This document shows, piece by piece, positions 46,129 through 56,651 of a stretch of DNA of 64,000 nt (its first letter is position 1; each line of letters starts with the position of its first letter). The translations under genes and the position numbers were made by a program. The notes below the pieces were generated by a model. That model saw only the letters and a program-made list of their open reading frames with translations. It had not been told where the DNA came from and searched no databases. Origin of the DNA: Aquimarina sp. RZ0 (GTDB taxonomy: Bacteria > Bacteroidota > Bacteroidia > Flavobacteriales > Flavobacteriaceae); contig NZ_VTZU01000003.1 in assembly GCF_008370685.1 (NCBI RefSeq), positions 62,001-126,000 of the forward strand, in the 5' to 3' direction.

Positions 46129-46197
46129 TTCAAAATATTTTTTGCTAGCGTGATATCTTAGTATTTAATGATCATGATTTTTTCGATTCGTGATGAG

Positions 46198-46236
46198 AAA
46201 AACCTATTACCCTGTTAAGTGTAATAGGTTTTTTTT
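46198..46236 (+). terminator. Strong intrinsic terminator
   Basis: AAAAACCTATTAC and GTAATAGGTTTTT with a ten-base loop and an eight-base T-run. It ends a transcript coming from the 45.8-46.2 kb gap. Confidence 0.85.
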
Positions 46237-46675
46237 GTCTGAAAAATAAATTCTCTAGATCCGATCGTTTGATTTTTGGTATCCTCATACCATTTCTGGT
46301 TTAAACACATTTAGATAAAGAGCAAATTTGGGAATGTATTTTTAATTCAAAAAAGCGTCTGTACACTATAAAAATTAAAATAATCAAGTAGTAAAAATAC
46401 GATAACAATTGTTATAATACTGACAAAATGATTAGTCAGTATTTCTGCGAATCTGCCAAAATTGGTTTTTCTTTTAAAAAACGATACCTCTGTACTAAAA
46501 AAATGTCGTTACAATCTCTGGGGCAGAGATGGTATCAATATTGCTTCATAACTGAATAACAGAACCAAAAATAAAACTCTATTTTTGTGTCTGATTTTGA
46601 TAGTACGAAAAAGGTGAAAGGAATACAGCCACATCGTTCTATAGAAGAACACATTTTTTAAATCAATTTAGATTA

Positions 46676-48511
46676 ATGAATTACTTAAAAAAGTTATCCA
46701 ACTTTATTTTACCTTATAAAAAATATGCAATTTTGAATATTATTTGTAATGTTTTTTATGCATTATTTAGTACTCTGGCAATGGTATCACTGATGCCAAT
46801 GATTAATGTCTTATTTGGTGAAAGTGAGAGTGGTAAAGAAAAGGTAACTGTCAAACCTGTTTTTGAGGATATTACAGATATAAAATCTTTTGTTGAGGAT
46901 TCTCTAAATTATCTGGTTACCTCTATTTTAGAAAAAGAAGGTCCGCAGCAGGCATTATTATATATGATCATAATGATTATTAGCCTTTTTTTATTAAAAA
47001 ACTTATTTGGCTATTTAGCAGTTTTTTTTGTAACCTATCTTAGGAATGGCGTATTAAAAGACCTGAGAGATAGTATCTATGATAAAATAATTAATCTACC
47101 CATCTCATATTATTCAGAAAAAAGAAAAGGTGATGTAATTGCTCGTATTTCTGGTGATGTGAATGAAGTTCAGGCATCGCTGTTATCCGTTTTAGAGTTA
47201 ATAGTAAGAGAGCCACTTACTATTATTTTTGCCATTGTAGCCATGTTTGTCATTAGTGCAAAACTTACTTTGTTTGTGTTTATATTTATTCCGATAGCAG
47301 GTTTTATTATTTCACTTATTGGGAAAAGATTAAAGAAACATTCGCAAAAAGTACAGGAAGAACAAGGAGTGTTTTTATCCACACTAGAAGAAACATTAAG
47401 TGGGTTAAGAGTTATCAAAGGATTTAATGCCGAATCGCATTTTAATAAAAGATTTCAGGGTTCAACCAGTAGGTTTTTTAGATTTTCTAACAGCCTTGGT
47501 CACAGGCAAAATCTGGCTTCGCCTACAAGTGAATTTTTAGGAATTGTTACAATTGCTGCATTATTATGGTACGGTGGGACCATGGTTTTGGTAGATCATA
47601 CATTAGCTGCCTCAAATTTTATTGGATATATGGCACTGTCCTATCAGATATTAACGCCTGCAAAGGCAATTAGTAAGGCTAGTTATCGAGTGAAATCCGG
47701 AAATGCAGCGGCTGATCGCGTCCTAGAGGTTTTGGATACAATTTCTCCATTAGATGATAAAGAAGGTGCTATTGTAAAAGAAGGATTTGATGCCAATGTT
47801 TCTTTTGAGAATATCTCGTTTAAATATGAAGATAATTATGTGTTAAAAAACTTTTCTTTAAAAATAGAAAAAGGAAAAACAGTGGCTTTAGTTGGGCAAT
47901 CAGGAAGTGGGAAATCTACAATTGCTAATTTGATAACACGTTTTTATGACGTAAATAAGGGGGATATTACTATTGATAAACAGAATATCAAAGATTTAAC
48001 TAAAAAATCACTACGGAGTTTGATGGGGTTAGTAACACAAGATTCAATTTTGTTTAATGATACGGTGAGAAATAACATACTATTAGGGAAAGAAGATGCT
48101 AGCGAGGAAGAGGTCATTGATGCATTAAAAATTGCAAATGCCTGGGAATTTGTCAAAGATTTGCCAAATGGTATCCACACTAATATTGGGGATTCCGGAG
48201 GAAAACTATCTGGTGGACAAAAGCAGCGTCTTAGTATTGCTAGAGCAGTACTTAAAAACCCTCCCATCATGATTTTGGATGAAGCAACTTCTGCATTGGA
48301 TACAGAAAGTGAACGTTTAGTGCAGGATGCATTAGAAAAAATGATGCAAAACAGAACTTCTATTGTTATTGCTCATAGGCTATCCACGATCCAGAAAGCA
48401 GATGCCATTGTAGTGATGCAGAAAGGAGAAATTGTAGAACAAGGAACCCATACACAATTACTGGCTAGAGAAGGGATATATAAAAAGCTTGTTGGGATGC
48501 AGTCTCTTTAA
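46676..48511 (+). CDS. ABC exporter, fused permease-ATPase (MsbA-like)
   Basis: The 611-residue half-transporter has six membrane helices (about 18-320) followed by an ATPase domain. The motifs are Walker A GQSGSGKST (about 406-414), signature LSGGQKQRLS and Walker B IMILDEATSALD, with H-loop IVIAHRLST. The overall type is that of lipid A or drug exporters. Lipid-A flipping is the usual assumption in this phylum, but the sequence does not prove the substrate. Confidence 0.9.
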   Translation: MNYLKKLSNFILPYKKYAILNIICNVFYALFSTLAMVSLMPMINVLFGESESGKEKVTVKPVFEDITDIKSFVEDSLNYLVTSILEKEGPQQALLYMIIMIISLFLLKNLFGYLAVFFVTYLRNGVLKDLRDSIYDKIINLPISYYSEKRKGDVIARISGDVNEVQASLLSVLELIVREPLTIIFAIVAMFVISAKLTLFVFIFIPIAGFIISLIGKRLKKHSQKVQEEQGVFLSTLEETLSGLRVIKGFNAESHFNKRFQGSTSRFFRFSNSLGHRQNLASPTSEFLGIVTIAALLWYGGTMVLVDHTLAASNFIGYMALSYQILTPAKAISKASYRVKSGNAAADRVLEVLDTISPLDDKEGAIVKEGFDANVSFENISFKYEDNYVLKNFSLKIEKGKTVALVGQSGSGKSTIANLITRFYDVNKGDITIDKQNIKDLTKKSLRSLMGLVTQDSILFNDTVRNNILLGKEDASEEEVIDALKIANAWEFVKDLPNGIHTNIGDSGGKLSGGQKQRLSIARAVLKNPPIMILDEATSALDTESERLVQDALEKMMQNRTSIVIAHRLSTIQKADAIVVMQKGEIVEQGTHTQLLAREGIYKKLVGMQSL

Positions 48512-48530
48512 TACTATAGCTATTGATTTT

Positions 48531-49505
48531 TTAAGGTGTATTCGCATGTGTATTCAAAAAGCTTGAAACTTTGTTTTCGTGATAATAAGTCCCGCCAGGG
48601 AGATAAAAACCTACGTGTCCGCCATAATCTGGAATTTCCAGAAATAAATTAGCATTTTTATTAGCTTCTTTGATAGGATAGCATTTATCCCCTAAAAAAG
48701 AATCGTTTTTAGCATTCAGCAGTAAAGTAGGGATTTTAATATTGGGTAAAAATTGTAAACAACTACATTTGGTATAATAATCCATAGCATCTTTGTATCC
48801 ATGAGCCTTACTAGTGTATAAATTATCTATATCAATTAATGAATCACAAGCTTTTATATCTTCAACGCTTATTTGATTCGGAAACTTTTTTTGTCTTTCA
48901 TAAAGCTTATGCTTAAGATTTAGCAGGAAACGTTTTTGATAGATATAATTATAAGATTTGTTAATAGCAGTTAATGAATCGTATAAATCACAAGGAACAG
49001 AAATACCAACCGCTGCTTTTATTTCTGTAGGTAAAACTTGTTTTTCTCCTAAGTATTTTAGCGCAATATTACCTCCAAGGCTAAAGCCGCAAAGTGTAAT
49101 GTTGGTATAAGAATATGTGTTGATAATATGATGTATAACTTCATGTAAATCATCACTAACTCCAGCATTGTAAGAACGGTAATATCTGTTTACTTGCCCG
49201 CTACAATTACGCAGATTAATGGCGGCTACATTCCAATGATGATCATTGAGGTTTTTAGCGAGTCCCAGGATATACTGTCTTTGGGCATTTCCTTCAAGTC
49301 CATGAATTAATACAACAAGATTTTTATCGTTTTTATCAGGTGCAAAACTCCAATCAACATCTATAAAATCTCCATCCTCTAATTCTATTCGTTTTCTTGT
49401 CTGCACCACAGCTTTTACTTTTCTCAGAAGATTAGGGTATATAGTAGAAAAATGGCTATTTTTAAATAAAAAGGGAGGATTGTATTCTGATGGTACTACT
49501 GGCAT
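48531..49505 (-). CDS. Alpha/beta hydrolase, YheT family
   Basis: The 324-residue protein has an alpha/beta hydrolase fold with the nucleophile elbow CGFSLGGN and the oxyanion segment LIHGLEGNAQR. The C-terminal catalytic His lies in GGHVGF. The family hallmark is PPFLFKNSHFSTIYPNLLR near the N terminus. Members hydrolyse short or medium esters; the physiological substrate is unknown. It starts one base from the bestrophin stop, so the two are co-transcribed. Confidence 0.9.
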   Translation of the reverse strand: MPVVPSEYNPPFLFKNSHFSTIYPNLLRKVKAVVQTRKRIELEDGDFIDVDWSFAPDKNDKNLVVLIHGLEGNAQRQYILGLAKNLNDHHWNVAAINLRNCSGQVNRYYRSYNAGVSDDLHEVIHHIINTYSYTNITLCGFSLGGNIALKYLGEKQVLPTEIKAAVGISVPCDLYDSLTAINKSYNYIYQKRFLLNLKHKLYERQKKFPNQISVEDIKACDSLIDIDNLYTSKAHGYKDAMDYYTKCSCLQFLPNIKIPTLLLNAKNDSFLGDKCYPIKEANKNANLFLEIPDYGGHVGFYLPGGTYYHENKVSSFLNTHANTP

Positions 49506-50506
49506 TAGTAAAGGATATTATCTTTGGGTTTTATTTTTTCTGGTAATTCTTTTTCGTCAAGCATATCTCTAAGGTCGATCTCAATAGTTCTACAAAGTGC
49601 AGTCATAGGTACGTCATTAATTCTACCTTCAAAAGGATCTTCACTATTACTACCTATTTTTTCCATAGTTGTAAATATCCAGGAAACCAGAACAGACAAG
49701 GGAATTATCAGAAAAATAAACCAGGGTTGGAGATGCTGTGACATATCGCTTACTTCATTTTCAAAAACATTAAGTAACCCAAAAGGCAATAATAAAACAA
49801 AAATCCAGGTAAAAACAGTGCTAAAATAAGCATACTGACGAGGAAAAGGAGTGTTTTTAATTCTTTCACACTTCCCCTGAAGATTATAGAACTCTTCTAG
49901 TGTTCTGTGAAACAATTGTTTATCAAATTCTGTTATTTTTTGACTACTAAGCAGATCTTTTAAATGTAAAGCTTGATTTTTTACTAAATGTGTGGCAGGA
50001 TTTTTTCTTTTTATTAGATCTTGATATTCTTCATCAGAAATAAAAGCTTTTGTAGCATCGTAAGCAGGATTTTTTTCACCGTGTTTGTCAAAAAGTTTTT
50101 CGACAGCAGTATTTTCTTTTATTGAGAAAGAGTTAGGCTGTCTTAATTGTATGCGAAGTGCATTGATCCAGGCAATATGGCGATAAATGAGTATTTTTTT
50201 GGTTTCATAGTCTTCATTTACTAAGCTTAATACCTGATTGGCCCAGGTTCTACTATAATTAACGATACCTCCCCAGATTTTTCTGCCTTCCCAGAACCGA
50301 TCATAACTTTGACTATTTTTAAAACCAATATAAAAAGCTACAGCTATACCAATAACACTAAGAGGTTGGAAAGGGATGTCAATGAATTTAAGTTCAAAAA
50401 AATGATAAAGTGAAAAAATAATTGCTGTATAGATAAAGAAAAAAATAATATTCTTCCATGCGTAACGAAGAATAATTCCCCAGCTGATGTTTCGTTTGAT
50501 ATACAT
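49505..50506 (-). CDS. Bestrophin-family ion channel
   Basis: The 333-residue membrane protein carries bestrophin features: SQSYDRFWEGRKIWGGIVNYSRTW near residue 70 and the later membrane helices PFGLLNVFENEV and WIFTTMEKIGSNSEDPFEGRINDVPMTALCR. Bacterial bestrophins form pentameric channels, cation-selective in the studied Klebsiella example. No regulation is visible. Confidence 0.92.
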   Translation of the reverse strand: MYIKRNISWGIILRYAWKNIIFFFIYTAIIFSLYHFFELKFIDIPFQPLSVIGIAVAFYIGFKNSQSYDRFWEGRKIWGGIVNYSRTWANQVLSLVNEDYETKKILIYRHIAWINALRIQLRQPNSFSIKENTAVEKLFDKHGEKNPAYDATKAFISDEEYQDLIKRKNPATHLVKNQALHLKDLLSSQKITEFDKQLFHRTLEEFYNLQGKCERIKNTPFPRQYAYFSTVFTWIFVLLLPFGLLNVFENEVSDMSQHLQPWFIFLIIPLSVLVSWIFTTMEKIGSNSEDPFEGRINDVPMTALCRTIEIDLRDMLDEKELPEKIKPKDNILY

Positions 50507-50752
50507 TCTTTCAGTTTTGTTCTAAAATAAGAATACCTGATAGCTTATCAAAACTTGTGAGACGTAATTTTCTCGCTTACAATATGATTAGAAGTCATTG
50601 TATAAAAACGATTATTGATTAATGTCTGCTTTAATTTTAAGGGTATAAGTGAGCTGATGTTGCATTGAAAGATTGTTTTATGTGTTTTTGATAGAAAGAA
50701 ACTATAGAATATTTTAACAAGTATTTATTATGTATGCATAATAGATGTTTTG

Positions 50753-50760
50753 TATTTTTG
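50753..50760 (+). promoter_or_regulatory. -7 box of the thioesterase promoter
   Basis: TATTTTTG fits TAnnTTTG, 20 bases upstream of ATG 50781. It overlaps the longer frame starting at 50745, which supports the shorter start. Confidence 0.5.
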
Positions 50761-50780
50761 AGCACCAAAACATACTAAAT

Positions 50781-51257
50781 ATGTATTTAAAGGAATTCGA
50801 GATTAGATGGAATGATATTGATGCGAATCGTCATTTAGCAAACAAAGCCTATATAGAATACGCAGCTCATACCAGAATGTCTTTTCTGACAGAAAGAGGT
50901 TTTGATCAACGATTATTAGGAAAATTTAATATAGGACCAGTGGTATTTCACGAGCATATTTACTATTTTAAAGAAGTTTTTTATGGAAGACCTGTAAAAG
51001 TATCTTTAGAAATCTCCGGACTGAGTGAGGATAGTAAATTTTTTGAATTCAGGCATAGTTATTATGATTATAAAGGGCGAAACTTTGCTCTATGTGAGAT
51101 GATTGGAGCCTGGGTGAATCTGGAAACCCGAAAATTGATTCCACTTCCGGAAGAGATGCAGACATTTTTAAAAGATGTAGAGTATCCGGATGATTTTAGA
51201 ACACTTACCAAAGAGGATACCAGGAAGTTTAATAAAATCCCGGTAGATTTAGTGTAA
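50781..51257 (+). CDS. Acyl-CoA thioesterase, hot-dog fold
   Basis: The 158-residue hot-dog protein from ATG 50781 (MYLKEFEIRWNDIDANRHLANKAY) has the 4HBT-type conserved Asp and Asn-His region in its first 25 residues. The central helix is YIEYAAHTRMSFL, followed by strands around VKVSLEISGLSE. It likely cleaves acyl-CoA thioesters. Its end overlaps the end of the convergent EamA gene by nine bases. Confidence 0.88.
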   Translation: MYLKEFEIRWNDIDANRHLANKAYIEYAAHTRMSFLTERGFDQRLLGKFNIGPVVFHEHIYYFKEVFYGRPVKVSLEISGLSEDSKFFEFRHSYYDYKGRNFALCEMIGAWVNLETRKLIPLPEEMQTFLKDVEYPDDFRTLTKEDTRKFNKIPVDLV

Positions 51258-52142
51258 CTTTTTTTGTTTTCTAGTTACGAGATATACACCCGAGAAAATC
51301 AAAATAGCAGCGGTAATTTTTACAATATCTAGGGTATCTTTACCCAGCCCTATGGCTAATATTGAAGCAAGTAAGGGTTGTACATAGATAAAAACGGCTA
51401 CCGTAGTAGGTTTAAGTTCGCGTATGGCAAATATATTAAGGATGTAAGTGCCAAAGGTCGCAAAGACAAGAACATATCCTATTTTTAGATATCCTGATAC
51501 AGGGATCATATCAGTTTGTATATTGATAAGTTGCTGGTATCCAAATGGAAGTACGAATAGGAATCCCAATGAATACATCCATTTAATAAAAGTAAATGGG
51601 TGATACTTTTGTGTAATTTTTTTAATAATTATGATATAGATGGCATAGGATAGTGCATTTATAAAAACTAATATATTGCCCAGTGTTGGATTCGTGGCGG
51701 TTCGATTATTTCCTGATCCATAAAGTATAATGGTCAAAGCTCCGGATAATCCAATGAGTATCCCGATAATTTTCAGTGCATTTAATTTCTCTCGTAGCAA
51801 AAAAGTAGAAAGAATCAGTACACAAATAGGCACTGTTGTCATAATAACAGAAGCGCTTATTGGCGTGGTTAGATTGAGTCCTTCAAAAAAAGACAGCATA
51901 TTGATTCCCACCCCAAAAATTGCAGCTCCTACAATACGTATATAATCTCTTTTTTCGATTTTTTCTTTGGGTCCCCAAAAGCTAATGATCCAAAACAACA
52001 ATCCTGCTCCCAAAACCCTAAGCACAATAAAGCCCAAAGGTTCTACATAGTGAGGCATAACGTCTTTAGCAATGCTATAATTTCCAGCATAAAAGAATGC
52101 AGCAAAACTAGCAGCACAAAAAGCCAAAGTTCTTCTACTCAT
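51249..52142 (-). CDS. EamA/DMT-family exporter
   Basis: The ~297-residue protein has ten predicted membrane helices formed by two EamA repeats (the first about 5-130, with SASVIMTTVPICVLIL; the second with LKPTTVAVFIYVQPLLASIL). It belongs to the drug/metabolite transporter family; the substrate is unknown. Start ATG 52142 (MSRRTLAF) is chosen; a GTG at 52148 would overlap the stop of arsC. Confidence 0.88.
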   Translation of the reverse strand: MSRRTLAFCAASFAAFFYAGNYSIAKDVMPHYVEPLGFIVLRVLGAGLLFWIISFWGPKEKIEKRDYIRIVGAAIFGVGINMLSFFEGLNLTTPISASVIMTTVPICVLILSTFLLREKLNALKIIGILIGLSGALTIILYGSGNNRTATNPTLGNILVFINALSYAIYIIIIKKITQKYHPFTFIKWMYSLGFLFVLPFGYQQLINIQTDMIPVSGYLKIGYVLVFATFGTYILNIFAIRELKPTTVAVFIYVQPLLASILAIGLGKDTLDIVKITAAILIFSGVYLVTRKQKKLH

Positions 52143-52147
52143 GTGCA

Positions 52148-52495
52148 CTAGATGGAGGCTTTTGCAGCCTCAATAGTTTTTTTAGCATTCCCAACAAAAA
52201 TCTGATCTTCGATAATTAGTACCGGACGTTTTAAGAAAGTGTAATGTTCCAGGATAAGATCTTTGTAATCATTGGGAGTTAGTTCTTGATTCTTCAGGTC
52301 ACGTTCTTTGTATAATCTCGCCCTTTTGCTAAACAGTGTTTCATAGCTTCCGGCAAGTGCTTTCATCTCCTCTAATTGTTCGGGTGTTATAGCTTCATTT
52401 TTAATGTCTTGTAATGTGAAATCAGAAGAGGGGTTGATTTCATTAAGGATTCGTTTGCAAGTATCGCAGGTGGATAGGTGATATATTTTTTTCAC
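52148..52495 (-). CDS. ArsC/Spx-family thioredoxin-fold protein
   Basis: The 115-residue protein starts MKKIYHLSTCDTCKRIL, with a CxxC at residues 10-13 and the family segment VLIIEDQIFVGN near the C terminus. The gene is usually annotated as arsenate reductase (ArsC family), but members with this CxxC form may instead act as thiol regulators. It is directly upstream of the EamA gene on the same strand. Confidence 0.85.
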   Translation of the reverse strand: MKKIYHLSTCDTCKRILNEINPSSDFTLQDIKNEAITPEQLEEMKALAGSYETLFSKRARLYKERDLKNQELTPNDYKDLILEHYTFLKRPVLIIEDQIFVGNAKKTIEAAKASI

Positions 52496-52595
52496 AAAAA
52501 AGTAATTTAAATGTCAAAATAGACACAAAGGAAATTCTTTTCACAATTAAAACTCATATTTTTGGCTAAAAATTAAGAACATTTGTTATTCGCCC

Positions 52596-53051
52596 ATGAA
52601 AGATCAATTAGAGATTACGAGAACCAATAGAAAAACACTGGAAAAAATTCTGAATTCTTATTCTTTAGAAGAGTTAAATAAAGTTCCGGAAGGTTTTTCT
52701 AATAACTTAATTTGGAATATTGCTCACGTGCTGGTTACACAACAACTTTTGGTATATAGACTAAGTGGTTTATCTCCTATGATTGATGATGAAATTATAG
52801 ATTTATATAAAAAAGGCACAAAAACAGAAAAGCCGGTAAATCAAGACGAAGTGGATTTTATCAAAGATTTGTTATTTAGTACTGTAGATAAAATAGAAAA
52901 AGATATTGATGCTAATATTTTTACAGAATACAAAGAATATCCTACCAGTACTGGATTTGTTTTGAGATCGATTGCAGATGCAATGATGTTTAATAATTAT
53001 CATGAGGGCGTTCATTTAGGATATATTTTGGCACTTAAAAAATCCCTATAA
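52596..53051 (+). CDS. DinB-family protein, cytosolic
   Basis: The 151-residue four-helix-bundle protein has the three DinB histidines, one in NLIWNIAHVLVTQQ and two in MFNNYHEGVHLGYILAL. There is no signal peptide, unlike the DinB protein at 2575-3093. A TATTTTTG box at 52556-52563 is a likely promoter. Its end overlaps the convergent DUF3298 gene by six bases. Confidence 0.85.
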   Translation: MKDQLEITRTNRKTLEKILNSYSLEELNKVPEGFSNNLIWNIAHVLVTQQLLVYRLSGLSPMIDDEIIDLYKKGTKTEKPVNQDEVDFIKDLLFSTVDKIEKDIDANIFTEYKEYPTSTGFVLRSIADAMMFNNYHEGVHLGYILALKKSL

Positions 53052-53804
53052 GATCTGGATGCTGAATAATTCAGAAGCATCTTTTTTGTTTAATCTGAGT
53101 TCTACCGGGCCATCGGCATAAGAGCTGATCTCATAAGAATTATAGAATAAAACAACGTCAGTATCTGTAAATCCAATGCTTGCGGGAAGTGTGAATTTAT
53201 CATTATCAAAAAAGAATCCGGTACTATTGATGGATTGATCTTCGGGGATATTGTAGGTTTTTCTAAAAATAGCTTCTGCAAAAGATACAAATTTACCGTG
53301 ATCCTTAAATAAGGAATTGCTATCTATAACTTTTCCTGTTTCAGGATCTAGATTAATGAATTTGAAATTTTCATTCCCGTGAGCGCCACCAGTAAAAATA
53401 TAAGAATCAATACTTATAGAGAGTATATCTTGGTTTTGAAAGCTTAGATCACAATGGATACTAGCCTCATACGGAACAATTTCTTCGGGGAATTCCTGCT
53501 TTATTTTTTGATAAGATATATTAAAACTTTTAATTGCTTCTTCAATAGTTTCTATTGGTTCACCTTCGTCAATATGTAAAGTAGAAGAGGTAGCTTGTTC
53601 GATTTCGTGATTAATCTTCTTAGTGATATCCGTTTCATTTATAAATCGTAGTAATAGGATTTCTGTAAGGACACAGTCAGTATTTTTACAATCAAAAAAA
53701 TCTTGTATAGCGATCGGTTGTTTTTCGAAAGTCAACATTTCTACGTTGTTACAACTATAAAAGCTGATCAAAATTCCTATCATTCTAATGAAGGAAAGTT
53801 TCAT
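53046..53804 (-). CDS. DUF3298/DUF4163-type lipoprotein (RsiV-like fold)
   Basis: The start at 53804 gives a lipoprotein signal MKLSFIRMIGILISFYSC with lipobox Cys18. The upstream frame start is rejected because it hides the signal. The mature protein of about 235 residues has the DUF4163 region (VPYEASIHCDLSFQNQDILSISID) and DUF3298 region (TGGAHGNENFKFINLDPETGK, and a tail with LFYNSYEISSYADGPVELRL). Related domains in RsiV bind lysozyme. A role as envelope sensor or inhibitor is an inference. Confidence 0.85.
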   Translation of the reverse strand: MKLSFIRMIGILISFYSCNNVEMLTFEKQPIAIQDFFDCKNTDCVLTEILLLRFINETDITKKINHEIEQATSSTLHIDEGEPIETIEEAIKSFNISYQKIKQEFPEEIVPYEASIHCDLSFQNQDILSISIDSYIFTGGAHGNENFKFINLDPETGKVIDSNSLFKDHGKFVSFAEAIFRKTYNIPEDQSINSTGFFFDNDKFTLPASIGFTDTDVVLFYNSYEISSYADGPVELRLNKKDASELFSIQIL

Positions 53805-53939
53805 GTTAGGTTTTGTGTTAATCATCTACTAAAGGTGTTCATTGCAATATGATTAGTATGAATTAAGTCATACATTTGTTCAGTTTTTTTATATATAAAC
53901 AGGCAAGTTAATTTATTCTTTTCAAAAATATCATACCGA

Positions 53940-55079
53940 ATGAAATTTAATACAAAAGCAATACATGGTGGGCAAAAACATGACCCTGCATACGGCGCTG
54001 TAATGCCACCAATATATCAAACCTCTACTTATGCTCAGACTACCCCTGGAGGTCATAAAGGGTTTGAATATAGTAGAACCCATAATCCTACTAGAAAAGC
54101 ATTAGAAGATTCTTTTGCAAGTATAGAGAATGGAAAATTTGGACTGGCATTTGGGTCTGGTCTGGCAGCAATTGATGCAGTCATCAAATTGTTAAAACCT
54201 GGAGACGAGGTTATTTCAACGAATGATTTGTATGGTGGTTCCTACCGTTTGTTCACAAAAATATTTGAAGGTTTTGGCATCAAATTTCATTTTATAGGGA
54301 TGGAAAATGCAGAAGCTATAGAAGTATATGTTACTGAGAATACAAAATTGATATGGGTAGAGACACCTACCAATCCAATGATGAATATTATTGATATCAA
54401 GGCGATTGCAGAAGTGTCTAAAAAGCATAAGCTGTTATTGGCAGTAGATAATACTTTTGCTACACCTTATTTGCAAAGACCTTTGGATCTGGGAGCAGAT
54501 ATTGTGATGCATAGCGCTACAAAATATATAGGAGGTCATAGTGATTTAGTCATGGGGGCTTTGATTGTACGAGATGAGCAAATTGCAGAGCGTCTGTATT
54601 TTATCCAGAATGCTAGTGGAGCAGTTTGTGGCCCTCAGGATAGCTTTTTAGCGCTTAGGGGGATTAAAACACTTCATGTACGTATGCAACGCCATTGCGA
54701 AAACGGCAAAGCAATTGCCATGTATTTGAAGAATCACCCTAAAATAGAAAAAGTATATTGGCCAGGTTTTGAAGATCATCCCAATCACGAGGTGGCAAAA
54801 TCACAAATGGACGATTTTGGAGGAATGATTTCCTTTATTACCAAAGGGAGTGATTATAAAAGCGCAATTAAAATAATAGAAAACCTTAAAGTTTTTACGT
54901 TAGCAGAATCTTTAGGAGGAGTAGAAAGCCTTGCCGGACACCCAGCCAGTATGACGCATGCTTCTATTCCTAAAGAAGAACGAGAGAAAACAGGGGTTGT
55001 AGACTCATTAATCAGGTTGAGTGTAGGGATAGAAGATGTGGATGATCTTATTGCAGATCTGGAACAGGCGATAGAGTGA
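53940..55079 (+). CDS. Cystathionine gamma-synthase / gamma-lyase type PLP enzyme
   Basis: A 379-residue transsulfuration enzyme of the Cys/Met metabolism PLP family. The Schiff-base Lys195 lies in HSATKYIGGHSD, with the N-terminal TKAIHGGQ and YSRTHNPTRKALE. The C-terminal SVGIEDVDDLIADL is typical. Synthase and lyase activities cannot be separated from sequence alone; family members in this phylum are often annotated cystathionine gamma-synthase. Confidence 0.92.
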   Translation: MKFNTKAIHGGQKHDPAYGAVMPPIYQTSTYAQTTPGGHKGFEYSRTHNPTRKALEDSFASIENGKFGLAFGSGLAAIDAVIKLLKPGDEVISTNDLYGGSYRLFTKIFEGFGIKFHFIGMENAEAIEVYVTENTKLIWVETPTNPMMNIIDIKAIAEVSKKHKLLLAVDNTFATPYLQRPLDLGADIVMHSATKYIGGHSDLVMGALIVRDEQIAERLYFIQNASGAVCGPQDSFLALRGIKTLHVRMQRHCENGKAIAMYLKNHPKIEKVYWPGFEDHPNHEVAKSQMDDFGGMISFITKGSDYKSAIKIIENLKVFTLAESLGGVESLAGHPASMTHASIPKEEREKTGVVDSLIRLSVGIEDVDDLIADLEQAIE

Positions 55080-55179
55080 ACTGTTATTAAATTCAAAAAA
55101 TAAAGTATAAGATTTTAAGAATATTATATATTTGATGTGAATAAATAACTATCTAGTAAGAATTTTTTAATTCAATTAA

Positions 55180-56526
<1,347 letters not shown>

Positions 56527-56547
56527 TAATAGTTATATTAAATATAT

Positions 56548-56584
56548 AAAGCTGTTCTAAAGATGTATTAGAGCAGCTTTTTTC
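56548..56584 (+). terminator. Intrinsic terminator of gdhA
   Basis: AAAGCTGTTCTA and TAGAGCAGCTTT (one G-T pair) with a nine-base loop and a following T-run, 22 bases after the stop. Confidence 0.85.
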
Positions 56585-56651
56585 ATTATTTAAAAGCAAT
56601 AATTACTATTTTAGCGTGTTATCAAGATAGAGTTAATATCACTCAAGGATT

